Source of the DNA: Diphasiastrum complanatum
Lineage: Eukaryota > Streptophyta > Lycopodiopsida > Lycopodiales > Lycopodiaceae
NCBI GenBank assembly: GCA_029204225.1
Contig: CM055102.1
Span: forward strand, 48,330,870 to 48,394,869
Length of the DNA stretch: 64,000 nt
Reading direction: 5' to 3'
Both the position numbers and the translations under genes were made by a program. The notes beneath the pieces are model-generated. The model saw only the letters and a program-made list of their open reading frames with translations. It made no database searches and was not told the DNA's origin. Positions 1 through 10,845 of the stretch are shown one piece after another. Each line of letters opens with the position of its first letter. Position 1 is the first letter of the stretch.

Positions 1-2538
1 GGATGGAGGATCCACAAGCTCCCAAGTATTGTTGGTGATCAATGCATCATACTCTTGCTTCATGGCATCATACCACTCCTTGGTATTGAGTGTCTCTTGT
101 ACATTCTTTGGCTCTTCAAGAGAGACATAAAAAACATAATTAGTGGAATCAGGATCCACTTGTTTGCCTTTATCAACATATGAGAGCCTCTTAGGCTCGG
201 ATCTATCTCTCATGGATCTTCTTAGTGAGAAAATCCGAGGAGAGTCTTCTTCAAATCTTGACCCCATCACATCATGATTGTCTTCAAAATCCATAATTGG
301 TGATGCATCCATAGATTTCTTGATCTCGGCCTCTTCAAAAGATGAGTTTTGATCTTCATGAAAGACAACATCTCTACTTTCAATAACTTGAGAAGTAGAG
401 AGTATAAAGACTCTATAGGCCTTCTTGGTGGATGAGTATCCAACCATGATCCCTTTGCATGCACTAGGATCTTCTTTCTTCCTTGTTTCCAAGGGAATAT
501 GGACAAAGCATAAGCATCCAAAAACTCTAAGGTAATCAACCTTAGGCTTATTCAAATATAAGATTTCATATGGTGACTTTCCTCCAAGAGCTATATGTGG
601 GAGCCTATTGCAAAGATAATTTGCACAATTAATGGCTTCTCCCCAAAAATCTTTGGGCAAAGATGCCTCAATTCTCATATATTTTGCACATTCACATAGA
701 GATCTATTCTTTCTCTTGGCCACTCCATTTTGAGATGGAGAGTAGGCACAAGAGAACTCTCTTTTAATGCCTTCAAGCTCACAAAAATCTTGAAATTTAT
801 TGGAGATATATTCACCACCTCCATCACTTCTAAGAGCTTTAATCTTGAATGAGAATTGCTTCTCTACATAAGCATTGAAAATAAGGAAATGATCAAACAC
901 CATAGATTTAAAAGCAAGAAGATATATCCAAGTGAATCTTGTGAAATCATCAATGAAAGTAACAAAACAAGTGGCTCCTCCCTTGCTTGTAGTTGATGAG
1001 AAATGCACATCCGAGTGGATTAACTCCAAAGGATGCTTGCTTTTGATAGAAGATTTTGTAAATGGCTTTTTGTAAGATTTAGCAATAGCACAAGCCTCAC
1101 AAGGCTTGATCTTCTTGGAGAATGACTTTGGCAAGCCAATAGCTTTGGCTTCTTTGATCATAGAGAACATGGATTTGTAGCTGGGATGTCCCAACCTCCT
1201 ATGCCATAATTCCTCCATAGAGAGCTTGTTCACAAGAGCAACATTACAAGCATTCACATACTCATTTGGATCTAGTTTATAGATGCCACCAAATCTAGAT
1301 CCTAATGCAAGTATCTCATCATTCTTCTTGATAGTGCAAGTATCAACATTGAATTTTACATCAAGGCCATTATCAAGCAATTGGCCAACACTAATAAGAT
1401 TCTTGGTATGCTTAGGTACATAAAGAACTTTAGAGAGAGAAAGAACTTTAGAGGATGCAAGCTTCAAGGGAATGTTCCCTATGCCTTCAATAGGACATTC
1501 AAAATCATTTGCAGTGTATATTGATTTCTTGACTCCATCATAAGGTGCAATAGAAGAGAAAGAGTCCTTGGAGCTACACACATGTGAAGAGGCTCCACTA
1601 TCAATATACCATAGGCCGTCCTTCTTCAAAGGAGTAGATGAGAAACTAGAGACCATAAGAGATCCCTCTCCATCACTTGTAGTAATGTTGGCTTGCTTGA
1701 GTTGATTATTCTTCTTGAAGCAATTGGTGGCATAATGACCTTTCTTGCCACAATAAAAGCAGTTGATCTTCTTCTTCTTGAGCTTGGATGATGAAGCATT
1801 AGAGGAATCATCTTCCTCCTCATCTTTGTCTTTGTATTTGAATTTGTCCTTGCTTGAGGATTGTTGATACTGGTTCTTGCTCCTCCCTTTGTGCTTATCC
1901 TTGGCAAAGACAGCTTTGCCATCATTATGAGTGAGAGAAAGCTTGTCCATCCTCAAGAGCTTGTACTGTTGTCTTGATTCTTCCGAAATTAGCACACTTT
2001 GGAGAGCCTCCAAACTTGGTAGCTCCTCCTTAATGGCATAGCATTGGACAAGGTTATCAAATTCACTTCTCAAGCCATTGAGAATGACTTGAACTAGCTC
2101 ATTTTGATTGATGGAATCACCAATACAAGCAAGTTCTCTATGAATATCTTTTACTCTCAAAACATAACTAGATGCACTCTCATCACTCTTTTGGCTACTT
2201 TGAAAGATTTGATTCCTCAGAGTGAGAAGCCTAGAGGTATTCTTAGCCTCATAGATAGTCTTGAGACAATCCCAAGCTTCTTTGGCTGTTGTACAAGTAC
2301 CTATCTCCCTCAATATCTCATTAGAGACATTAATCTTAATGTAGTGGAGAGCCATCCTAGCTCTCTTTTTGTATTTTTGAACCTCTTGAAGAACTTGTGG
2401 TTCTTCTTCAAGGCCAAGAACTATGTCCATCACTTCTTGAAGGATCAAGATGGACTCCATCCTCATTTTCCAAATTGAATAGTTTGAAGTGGTCAATCTT
2501 TCAATTGGTTCCAACAAGGATGAACCCATTGAAGACAT
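1..2538 (-). CDS. Ty1/copia gag-pol polyprotein, 5' part, runs off window edge
   Basis: I translated this frame codon by codon: it stays open for 846 codons from the ATG at 2538 to base 1, so gag, protease, integrase and the start of reverse transcriptase form one frame. Upstream there is an in-frame TGA. Residues 1-60 look like a UBN2/DUF4219-type gag start (SNYSIWKMRMES). A CCHC knuckle, [14 protein letters not shown], is at 260-273; the protease motif WYIDSGASSHV has Asp313. The pre-integrase segment LWHRRLGHPS and a C-x2-C follow. Integrase acidic residues are Asp510 (IHSD) and Asp572 (LRSDGGGEY), but the third position, exactly 35 residues after Asp572, is Lys608 (NGVAKRKN) instead of Glu. 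The frame ends in WELVDPP, the usual lead-in to RVT_2. Apart from that change the copy looks young. The same family recurs at 60.7-62.6 kb. RNase H and the 3' LTR lie outside the window. Confidence 0.96.
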   Translation of the reverse strand, partial: MSSMGSSLLEPIERLTTSNYSIWKMRMESILILQEVMDIVLGLEEEPQVLQEVQKYKKRARMALHYIKINVSNEILREIGTCTTAKEAWDCLKTIYEAKNTSRLLTLRNQIFQSSQKSDESASSYVLRVKDIHRELACIGDSINQNELVQVILNGLRSEFDNLVQCYAIKEELPSLEALQSVLISEESRQQYKLLRMDKLSLTHNDGKAVFAKDKHKGRSKNQYQQSSSKDKFKYKDKDEEEDDSSNASSSKLKKKKINCFYCGKKGHYATNCFKKNNQLKQANITTSDGEGSLMVSSFSSTPLKKDGLWYIDSGASSHVCSSKDSFSSIAPYDGVKKSIYTANDFECPIEGIGNIPLKLASSKVLSLSKVLYVPKHTKNLISVGQLLDNGLDVKFNVDTCTIKKNDEILALGSRFGGIYKLDPNEYVNACNVALVNKLSMEELWHRRLGHPSYKSMFSMIKEAKAIGLPKSFSKKIKPCEACAIAKSYKKPFTKSSIKSKHPLELIHSDVHFSSTTSKGGATCFVTFIDDFTRFTWIYLLAFKSMVFDHFLIFNAYVEKQFSFKIKALRSDGGGEYISNKFQDFCELEGIKREFSCAYSPSQNGVAKRKNRSLCECAKYMRIEASLPKDFWGEAINCANYLCNRLPHIALGGKSPYEILYLNKPKVDYLRVFGCLCFVHIPLETRKKEDPSACKGIMVGYSSTKKAYRVFILSTSQVIESRDVVFHEDQNSSFEEAEIKKSMDASPIMDFEDNHDVMGSRFEEDSPRIFSLRRSMRDRSEPKRLSYVDKGKQVDPDSTNYVFYVSLEEPKNVQETLNTKEWYDAMKQEYDALITNNTWELVDPPS

Positions 2539-3000
2539 TTGAAGTGAAGAAAATTCAAATGATGATCAATAAATGTTGCTACACTCTCTCTCTATAGGAT
2601 CCAATAATAGAGTATTATCTCCTCCTATGAAAGATCTTGGAACTATATGTGAATTGATTCTCACTAGCTTCTCAAATCTCTCTAAAACAAGATCTATTTC
2701 ACATCAAATGATGGAGTATAGGCAAAGTTAGGATCAAACACTCTTAGCACGTGTGAAGTACACTAAGAAACCAAATTTGACTCAAATACAATGATATTGC
2801 ATGAAACAAAATGGGTAAGATCTCAAAACAGTGCCTAGATCACAAATAGATGAGATTGATAAGCATACAACTGTGATTTTGGATCAACCAAGCAATCTCT
2901 TGACCAAATCGTCCACCCAGGTCTAGGTGTTCTTAATCCTATTGGACCATTTGGAATTCATCAAACAAAAACATTACAGTTGTCTACACTCTAATTGGCA
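2539..3000 (-). other. Untranslated leader of the copia element at 1-2538
   Basis: Read on the minus strand, this stretch aligns by eye with 60950-61400, the leader of the second copy: shared blocks include the one ending TTTGCCTATACTCCATCA (minus strand near 2720; plus strand near 61240) and GGATCCTATAG just before gag. Similarity fades beyond about 3000. I found no TGGTATCAGAGC primer-binding site or LTR end here, so the 5' LTR of this copy is missing or too diverged to see. Confidence 0.6.
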
Positions 3001-3128
3001 CGAGTTTAGCCTCTTACTCTATTTTGGCTCAATAGTGACATTACAAGTGGAAATGCATAATTTACAAGTGGAATGCATAATTCTTCACATACCATTTAAA
3101 TTTTGTTGCTTCAGGTTCAACTTCCAGC

Positions 3129-5468
3129 TTATTGTTGTAGAATAAGATTGCAACGAGTTTTCTTCATATAGAGACTTTGATCTACAACTGATCCCATAGA
3201 ATTAATAAGATCACTGAAGAAGAAATTGATGAAACATAGGAAAGCCTCAAGTTGCATTAAAATTGTATGGGTTGACAGGATCCAAGCAACAGGACATTCA
3301 ATAGTCTTCTTCCTCAGTATCTTCCTTGATTGGATAGGCTCGTCTTTTCTTGTCCTTGCATCCGATTTTGTTGCCTTGTGCATTGCTCCTTGATGTAGGA
3401 TCACAATATTCTTTTGTGACTCCAAAGCGTTGATTAAAGCAATGATTTCATCCAAGTTATCTGATTGACCATTGGAGTTCCATCTTGTCGAATCATTCTG
3501 AGCAAGATTGGTAGCATTATCTCGCTGAAGATAGATGGCCATGGATCCATTGATATCCTCTGTGAATGAAGTGATGGGTATAGCTCCTGATAGATCAAAA
3601 TAGTAATGCTCCAAATCAAATGATTCATTGTCCAAATTTGGCCACATGCTAGTTGTTTCCAACTCATCATTTTGTTCCAAGAGAGCGTCGTTATGTTGAA
3701 ATATGAACAACTCATATTCGTTCTGTTGTAAACAATGATGATCCTCAGTTTGATCTCCAAAGATAAATTTCATATATACAATGTTGTAAGTGGTGATTAT
3801 CTTCAGTTCGATCTCCAAAGATAAATTCGTCATATATACAATGATAGGCAGTAGTAATGTTAATCTCAAAAGCTCTTGAGTCAACAATATTAGAAGATAA
3901 GTTAGAATCCATCTAATGTTGATGTTGAGACATGATTGGATGTTCAAGAGACGTATTCTGCAATTCCTTGATTCCTTTCAATCCTTCATCCGTTGAAGAA
4001 TTTTTCTCTAAAACACTTTGTACTTTATCCAAATGTTGACAGATGTGATCTTGAAGACCACGCAGATAGTGTTGGATGGATAGCTCTTCATTAAGCCACT
4101 TTAATTTAGATGCTATCAAACTGAACCTCAAATTATATGCCTTCATTGAACCAATTTGTTCCAACATATACCAAGAGTCCATGTAATAATCTATGAATGC
4201 TTCTGCAGAAAACTCCTTGAAATCATCAACTTCATTAGAAGATTCATGATCTTGTTTGCTCAAAACATCTCAATTGATATCTGCCTTTGGCTTGGAAGTT
4301 TGCCCTTGGACTAGAGGGAACATTGTTTCATAGACATCAACAGTGGTACACAATTCAGAATTTGTAGTTCGAATATCAATTGACTGTTGTGGAATACCAG
4401 CCGATTGCAAGATAGAGTCAAAACGAGTGACCATCTTGTTGTACATTTCTTCCCATCTTCGCTCTGACCTTTCTTGTAATTGTTGTCCTGTTTCTTTTGT
4501 TTGTTCAGTACTATCCTATATGGCAGTTAAAAGTGTACCTAATATTTCCTTTGTTTCACCGCTCACTTAACTGATAGTAGGGTCTACACTATTATTTGAT
4601 CTTCCATGAATATTGACCCACTGTTGTTGAGTTGATGGCGTTAGACTTCCCACAAAATTGACAGGGGGAGTGGAAATTGTCGCTCCACTTGCCACAGTAA
4701 TATTCCTTCCCTCCTTAAAATCGTTTGCATAAGCAAATGATGTACCCATCAGAGAAGAACCAATCATACCTGTAGTGGCATAGAGAGAACACCCTTCATT
4801 GTCATCAATTTCTTCACTTTCATAGGCATCTTCATAGGCCTCATAATCAACATTATCATCTTCATTATGATCGAAATATTGTTCTACACCATGGTGATGT
4901 CGTTTTTTGAGTTCATCAAGATCATAGAATTGATCCATGGGCTCGTAGTGATATTTTGTTCCACTTTGCACCTGTTGTTGCTCATCATGCTTGTCGCTTC
5001 AAAGTGATCCTTAGTAGTAAATTGGAATTGATCTTGATCCTGATAATCACCATCATTGAACTCTAGTTCATCCTGACCATCAAATGGTTCAACTGCTTCA
5101 TTTGCAGAGCCATCTTCAATGACTAGTTCGTGTTGTTCTTCACTTTGCTGATCGTTGTTGAAATCTTCAGAGTAATGGTCAAGTTCTGAAGTGTCGTTGT
5201 AATTCTGATACTGATCATCATTAGCAAAATTGTCGTTTTGGTCTTGATATTGATTGTCATCAACGATGTCACCACCTTGATCATAATCTTCAATGTTATT
5301 GTCACCTTGATCATAATCTTCGTTGTAATCATCACCTTGATCCCAACATTCTTCCATACCATTGTCATAATTGTCATGACAATATGATTGATTGTCATCC
5401 TCTTGTTCATAATCCCAATCCATTGGAATTGATGTGGAATAACCGAATTTTGTAACTGTGGATTGCAA
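3129..5468 (-). pseudogene. Decayed acidic / coiled-coil / gag-like polyprotein, probably retroelement
   Basis: An unrecognised gene relic in several reading frames. From 5468 the first 165 residues are rich in Asp, Asn, Gln and Glu, with short internal repeats (DYDQGDN, DYDQGGD near 5280-5340). Near 4970 the signal moves by one base into the frame of 4971-4567. That frame continues past TAA (4567), TAG and TGA codons into a likely coiled coil (TKETGQQLQERSERRWEEM, about 4500-4440). It then enters 4263-3913, a segment resembling the Retrotrans_gag fold (DSWYMLEQIGS, then SIQHYLRGLQDHICQHL). A shifted acidic segment runs on to about 3300. Order and composition suit a Ty3/gypsy-like or other retroelement gag. 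I see no protease, RT or integrase, so the class is uncertain. A decayed host gene is the alternative. Confidence 0.45.
3737..3843. repeat. Two-copy tandem repeat, about 60 bp
   Basis: The block TCAGTTTGATCTCCAAAGAT...CATATATACAATG at 3747-3783 recurs at 3805-3843 with few differences. It duplicates an acidic peptide inside the decayed polyprotein and shifts its frame. Confidence 0.8.
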
Positions 5469-5869
5469 TTTTGGGAAGAATTTTGAAGTGATATGAAAAT
5501 CGAATTTAGCAAGCTGCAGTTAAGCGGTGACAATAGGCATGGGTTTTTCGATTAGAGCAAATACAAAGACTTTTGAAGAGGTCAATTTTTTTGGTACAAA
5601 TAAGATTTCTAACTGTCAATCTTGGTGAGCTTTAGGGGTTTGCTTTTTACGGCACTAAAATCCGAGCTCAAACGGATGAGATACGGTCAATTGAAGGAAT
5701 AAAGTATTAAATGTAAACAACTTAGGACAATGGGATTCTAAAAAATTTAAAGTCAAAAAGTAATAATGATGACGACATGATGATCATTGTACTCGGCGTA
5801 GTGAGCTGGGCAATTCCGTTTTTATACCACTGAATTCCGAGATCCAACAAAAAAGTTATGAAGGTTCGA
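5469..5869. other. No recognisable gene
   Basis: AT-rich sequence between the decayed polyprotein and the inverted repeat. It may be the upstream part of that element, but I see no LTR or conserved motif. Confidence 0.5.
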
Positions 5870-6725
5870 AGACGACTATGGAATGCATTAGAGAAAATTT
5901 GAACTTGGAAAGGGCCCTATAAGGATTGCCGCATAGGATGACAATTTTTTGGCAATGTAAAATACTAAAATAAAATCTTTTTATGCCCGCAGTCCTGCCC
6001 ACACAGTCTTCGATGATTAGCTATTATGTGGATAGTATAGTCTATGACTGAAAAAAAAATCATAACTTTTGAACGGCAACTCGAATTGAGACGATTACAG
6101 TGCCATTAGAAAGCCCTCGACGAGAGCTTTTCAAAGACATCCAAGATGACTTAGTTCCGAGCTACGGTGAAGAAGTTATGGCCAGTTAAAATTTTGGTCG
6201 GTCAACACTTGGTCAACCCAATATCTCTTTCAAGCGCAGTTGACCCGGTCAACTACGCTTGAAAGAGACAAACCGGGTCAACTGCACTTGAAAAAGATAT
6301 CGGGTTGACCAAGTGTTGACCGACCAAAACTTTGACTGGCCATAACTTTTTCACCGTAGTTCGGAACTGAGTCATGTTGATGTCATTGAAAAGCTCTCGT
6401 CGAGGGCTTTTTAATGGCACCGTAATCGTCTCAATCTGAGTTGCCAATCAAAAGTTACACTTTTTTTTTTTTTTTTTTTTTTGTTGAGTTGCATACTACA
6501 CTACAAATAAAATGGCTTATTTACGGGCTGCCCCCACGCAAAATTACATTTCTTTAAGAAAGAAATGAAAATCAATTTGAAGAAGCTACGTTACGTAGAT
6601 TTCAAATTTGAGTGTTTTGATTGGACCATGCGGAAGAAAATTTTGAGAAAAAAAATGAAAGGTATCTTTTTGAAAGGCCCCTTTTGTGTTCAAATTTTCT
6701 CTAATGGAATTAACTAGAACTTAGA
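5870..6725. repeat. Long imperfect inverted repeat (foldback element)
   Basis: The strongest arms are 6065-6252 and 6274-6452, meeting around 6262. The left arm contains GTCAACACTTGGTCAACCC and the right arm its complement GGGTTGACCAAGTGTTGAC. Both continue through CCGAGCTACGGTGAA / TTCACCGTAGTTCGG and CTCGACGAGAGCTTTTC / GAAAAGCTCTCGTCGAGG. A-run and T-run flanks pair, and weaker pairing extends outward to GGAATGCATTAGAGAAAATTTGAA (5880-5905) against its complement at 6695-6720. A smaller palindrome sits at the centre (CTCTTTCAAGCG...CGCTTGAAAGAG, 6228-6268). I see no coding sequence. It could be a foldback/MITE-type element or a head-to-head pair of two copies of one repeat. Confidence 0.85.
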
Positions 6726-6996
6726 GTGGGGGTTCTAAAAAAAATCTAACAAATAAAATTATATAAGATTTGAAATCCTCGAAACATTGTTGTGCTCGTA
6801 ACAAAAAAAATGTAAAACCGGTCAAAGAAATAGGAATAACCAGGATTTTTTTTTTCTTGGGCATGTTGAGGGGAAGGAGAGAATATTTAAAGATTATTTT
6901 TCACGGAATCTTTTTTGGAATATTCTAGAATCCGGAGGGAGGTGCAGGCCTGGGCACGGACATACAGCATGGGCGATGAGCTAGATCTACCTTGTG

Positions 6997-7083
6997 TTTA
7001 CTAAGGCATTGAGCATTGATGCACACAACAAATTTTGTGTATCGCTTAGTTTGAATATCAAGACATTCATGGATCTAGATTAA
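6997..7083 (+). pseudogene. C-terminal end of a Ty1/copia polyprotein
   Basis: The 28-residue frame FTKALS...HNKFC...LNIKTFMDLD followed by TAA is the typical end of copia pol (the F-TKAL and NKF-x2-L pattern). A stop codon lies just upstream in the same frame, so only the tail survives. The polypurine tract AAGGGGGAG at 7082-7090 follows immediately, then an LTR. Confidence 0.75.
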
Positions 7084-7090
7084 GGGGGAG

Positions 7091-8041
7091 TGTTGGATTT
7101 ATTCCTCTACTCTCCTAAATCCCATGTTAATCTAGTTCCATTCATACTGTTGTAGTTTTATATGCATTGTCACACAGTCTGCAGAATCACTCTATTACTA
7201 AAGAAAGGCGACCGACTTGTCGAGGAAGGCCAGCTTGTCGAGATGACTGTCTCGATCCTATCGACTATCGGTAGCAACATGCTTTATTCCGAATAGTCGA
7301 AGCCTTCTCACGCCCACTTGCTGTAATGTGCAACTACTTGGACAATGACAACAACAACCACGATCTACTTCAGACAACACAACAACTCTATGCCACCTTC
7401 TCGTACATACATTTCACCAATGTAAAATTGTATATAGATGATGATCATTGTAAGTTCACAGTGACAAAGACAGACACATTGTAGATGCTTTTACGCATCG
7501 ATTCTTTTCCTTAGACTAATTGTCAGCATTAGGGCCCTTTTTGAAATCAAAAAGGGCCTCTTCCTTGCCTAGACTTGTTTGTTAATTAGGATAAATTAAG
7601 TCATTAATTGTCCCACGTGGCAGTTCACCTTGGGTTTATCATGGACTAACTCACACCTCAATAGGCTTCATGAAGCCTAGTGTAATAAATCAAGGACACA
7701 TGATCTTAATGTAGCCAAAAAAATTTGAATCCAATGAAGACTTTCACTCTTCAAGGCCGTCAAAAGTTACGTTAGTTAACTTAGAATGAGAAAAAAGAGG
7801 GCCTAATATTTCTTTGGGCCCCCATTTTGAAAAATAAATTCAAAAAAAAAATTGAGATTGCATTCAGATTTTGTCAGTGTTATATGCTTTGCTATTTCGT
7901 TTTATGTCTGACTTTCTAAATTGCTTTGTCTGACTATCTGCTCGTCCGCTTTCGCAACCGCAAATAGATCTTTGTGTTCGCCTATGTAACAGATTCCTAT
8001 CAACGTAGTGCACGCACTGAGGGAACCCATTTTCCCCGACA
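7091..8041 (+). repeat. 3' LTR of a copia element (about 951 bp)
   Basis: Starts TGTTGGATTT directly after the polypurine tract and ends TTTCCCCGACA, giving the TG...CA ends of an LTR. The LTR pair at 46951/49422 also begins TGTTGGATTT and ends in CCGACA, so the two families are probably related. A 12-bp hairpin (GGCCCTTTTTGA / TCAAAAAGGGCC) lies at 7533-7558. The matching 5' LTR is not in the window. The right boundary is inferred from the CA end. Confidence 0.7.
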
Positions 8042-8283
8042 TATCACACACATGTGGGGTCAGAATTCAATGTTTGATCAATGCTTTTGATTGCTCTTGA
8101 TTGTGGGATTCAACATTGCTTTTCTAGATCAAGTTTTTGTGACTAGTTTTGCAATAGATAGGTGTATCAATCAATCAATCACTCTTGGAGCCTTATGTAG
8201 GTCCATTTATGGTCCTTAGTATTGTACTTTCAATAGCTATGATAATGTTTATTTACTTGTACATGGATAAGAAAAAAACTTAA

Positions 8284-9904
8284 CTTCCACACTTTGTAAG
8301 AGTTTCGAAAGGTATTAAAGAAGATACATTTGTTCAAATGCATTTCGTTGGATCTCTTATCTACCATCGAGCACTTCAAGCCCATGTCTTTTTGACCTAT
8401 CCCAATGTTCATAATGATCCTAACTTGACAATTACAATTTTGCATTATATAATCACAAACTGGGAAGGTGATTTGCCACAAGTACTATACTTGCAGCTTG
8501 ATAATACGACTAGAGAGAATAAAAATCAAACATTGCTCGCTTATCTTAGTATGTTGGTGGAGAAGGAAATCTTCAAAAAAATTAAAGTTGGATTTCTTCT
8601 TGTGGGTAATACGCATGATCATATTGATCAGATGTTTAGCGTGTTCTCGAAAAGGCTTTCTCGTGAAGATGTGTTCACTTTATCGAAAATGGTATCTATT
8701 CTTGAAGGAGCTTATACTCCTCATCCCATTGTTGTCCATCTGAAGCAAACATTTGATTTTAGAAGTTTCGTGCAAGGTTTGTCTTTTAAAGAAAAATGCA
8801 TTTCTCAATTGAATGATCTCAGCTTCCAACATCAATTTCACATTGTAAAAAGGGATGGCAACACATTGCGATTTGGTAAACATTTGTCCAGCTCTTCTTG
8901 CTGGCTTTCAGAGATTGGCTTGTTATATCTTTTATTTATTCCAGAACGTATTATTGTTGGAGCTTTGCCAAATCGTTTGGAGGTGCATTATGTAGTTGAG
9001 CAATGTTGCAAACAAAATTTGGATGTTGATTGGAGGAAATGTTTGCAAGAAAAAAGGCTTCTCATTGAAAAAGCCAAGCTATATGCCAGAAATGTCGATT
9101 CAAGTTGGTGGGAAGAATTCTTTGAAGACCAGGAGTCCATACTCATGGATGTGACAACTAATCGTACTACTTTAGAGATGCCATTTTCTTGGCCCTCAAA
9201 GAGTAATGCAACGACTAATGAGGTTTCTAAATTTCCTTAGGATATTTAGCAAATGATCTTTGTTCCTTCTAGAGAGATGTATTTGGGAACTCGCAAATCT
9301 CGTCAAAGACAAGAAGAACTTGCTAGCTTTTGTAAAGAAAATGTGCAAGAAATCAAGGTGGGTACAATGGCTGCCACACTTGTAGATGATCATCCTCTTG
9401 GCCATCCCTTTTGGTTATGGAAGGTCGTTGATTTATCAAAGTCCGAAAATGGAGAGATTTGTATCTATTAAAGTACATTGGTATCGAACAAAGCATCATG
9501 ATGCATACACATAAAAGCATGTTCCTGAAATGATTGGCAACTCAAATGGTAAAAAGAATCGCCGCGCAATAAAAAATCGGCCCCACATAAGCGACCTTGT
9601 CCACATTATTGTTTATGATTTTGAGTTAACGAATTCAGGTTGAAAAACAACGAAGGAAATCATTCGACAAAGGCTGCCATCAAAAGAATGTGTTGTTGAC
9701 GTCGGGACCTCGAGAAGAACAAGAGCATGTGTGGAAGCTGACCTCGGATTGCATAGGGATGAAAATAATGTTTTGATTGATATTAATGAGCAGGATGGAT
9801 CTTCCACTTTTTTACCTTCTAATGATGAAATTGATGATGTTGAATCTGAAGGCGTGGACACCGATGAGGATATAAGTTTTGATACTAGATCCAAAAGAAT
9901 CTAA
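8284..9904 (+). pseudogene. DUF7869-type transposon protein, broken by stops and a frameshift
   Basis: The first open piece, ATG 8338 to TAG 9240, encodes 300 residues. It contains VLYLQLDNTTRENKNQ, then FLLVGNTHDHIDQMFSVFSKRL. This pair (LQLDN-x2-RENKN and VGHTHEDIDQ-F) is the hallmark of the DUF7869 family, abundant transposon-like proteins of plants and animals. NDPNLTI before it also fits. The stop at 9238-9240 and another soon after interrupt the frame, then MIFVPSREMYLG... carries on to HPFWLWKVVD. A one-base shift near 9455 leads into SIKVHWYRTKHHDAYT, another TAA, HISDLVHIIVYDFEL, a TGA, and a C-terminal segment ending at TAA 9902-9904. The family's usual N-terminal region is missing upstream. 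Function is inferred from family resemblance only. Confidence 0.7.
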
Positions 9905-10682
9905 ATAACGTATTACAATCTACAGAAATTTGACTAAATTACATTACTTGGGCCCTTTCTGATTTTTGTGTATTGTAACTTTTAGGAAAATTGTTGAATA
10001 CTTCAATTTTTTACATATTTAAATTTGTTTTTACAAAAAATTTGTAAAAAAGTTTGATGTTTTTTTTTATGTACTTTTAGAAATGGATATGATACTGTAG
10101 GACATTCTTTTTCAAAATGTGCCAAAAAGTGCCATTATTTAACGTGATTCTAAGAATATTTCTTATAGTTCTCATTTTCACGAAATATTATCCATTTGAT
10201 ACACAACGGTGTTTCAAGATGGTGAATTTATATGGCTCTATCAGTGACTCATAGGAGAAGTGGATGAGGTGGCCCGATCTGCTGATGTGTCCAATGAGGT
10301 GTCAAAGTGCACCACTAGTGGTGCATGGAACTTGGAGAGTATAAGTATACCCATTGGGCTCTAACCACTATATGATTGATTTTGATGAGCTACATGTTGC
10401 TGATGTGACCTCTCTATCCTATTGAGTGATCGATCCATAGCTTGAGGGCTAGATCAAATCGATCTAGATTCTTTTGATTCCCTATTGTTTCTTTTTGAGG
10501 TTTGCCTAGTCTTTGAATCCTTGGCGAGGACTTGATAATTGGTAGATGAAATTTCACTCTAGAGGTATTGGTCTTTAGTTATGCTTTTAGGCCTCCCAAC
10601 ATGGTGTATCACCTAAGCTCATAATCTAGTATGATATGAATCTTTTTGAACTTTATAGATTGAACTTGCAATCATGCATGTC
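9905..10682. other. No gene seen; contains one perfect 18-bp palindrome
   Basis: AT-rich spacer after the DUF7869 relic. The only structure I see is TGCACCACTAGTGGTGCA at 10308-10325, perfectly palindromic. Confidence 0.5.
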
Positions 10683-10845
10683 CACCCCGGATGCGGACAT
10701 TTCGCGTCCACGTCCGGTGTCCGACCCCCGGACGCGGAAGCTTTTTTTTTTTTTTAAGCTATTTTGCAATAATTTTTTTTAAAAAAATTATTTAAAAAAA
10801 AGTGCATCCGAAGACTCGCGTCCGTGTCCCACTACCTTTGGATTG
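10683..10845. mobile_element. Short element with GC-rich ends around poly(T)/poly(A)
   Basis: The left end has CGGATGCGG, CGCGTCCACGTCCGG and CCCCCGGACGCGG, then a T-run. The right end has an A-run, then GCATCCGAAGACTCGCGTCCGTGTCCC, which is roughly the complement of the left end (GGACACGGACGCGAG). GTCCGG/GGACGCG words in such density recur in this window only at 37493-37930, upstream of the hAT relic, so this could be a miniature derivative of that family. The assignment is inference. Confidence 0.45.
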
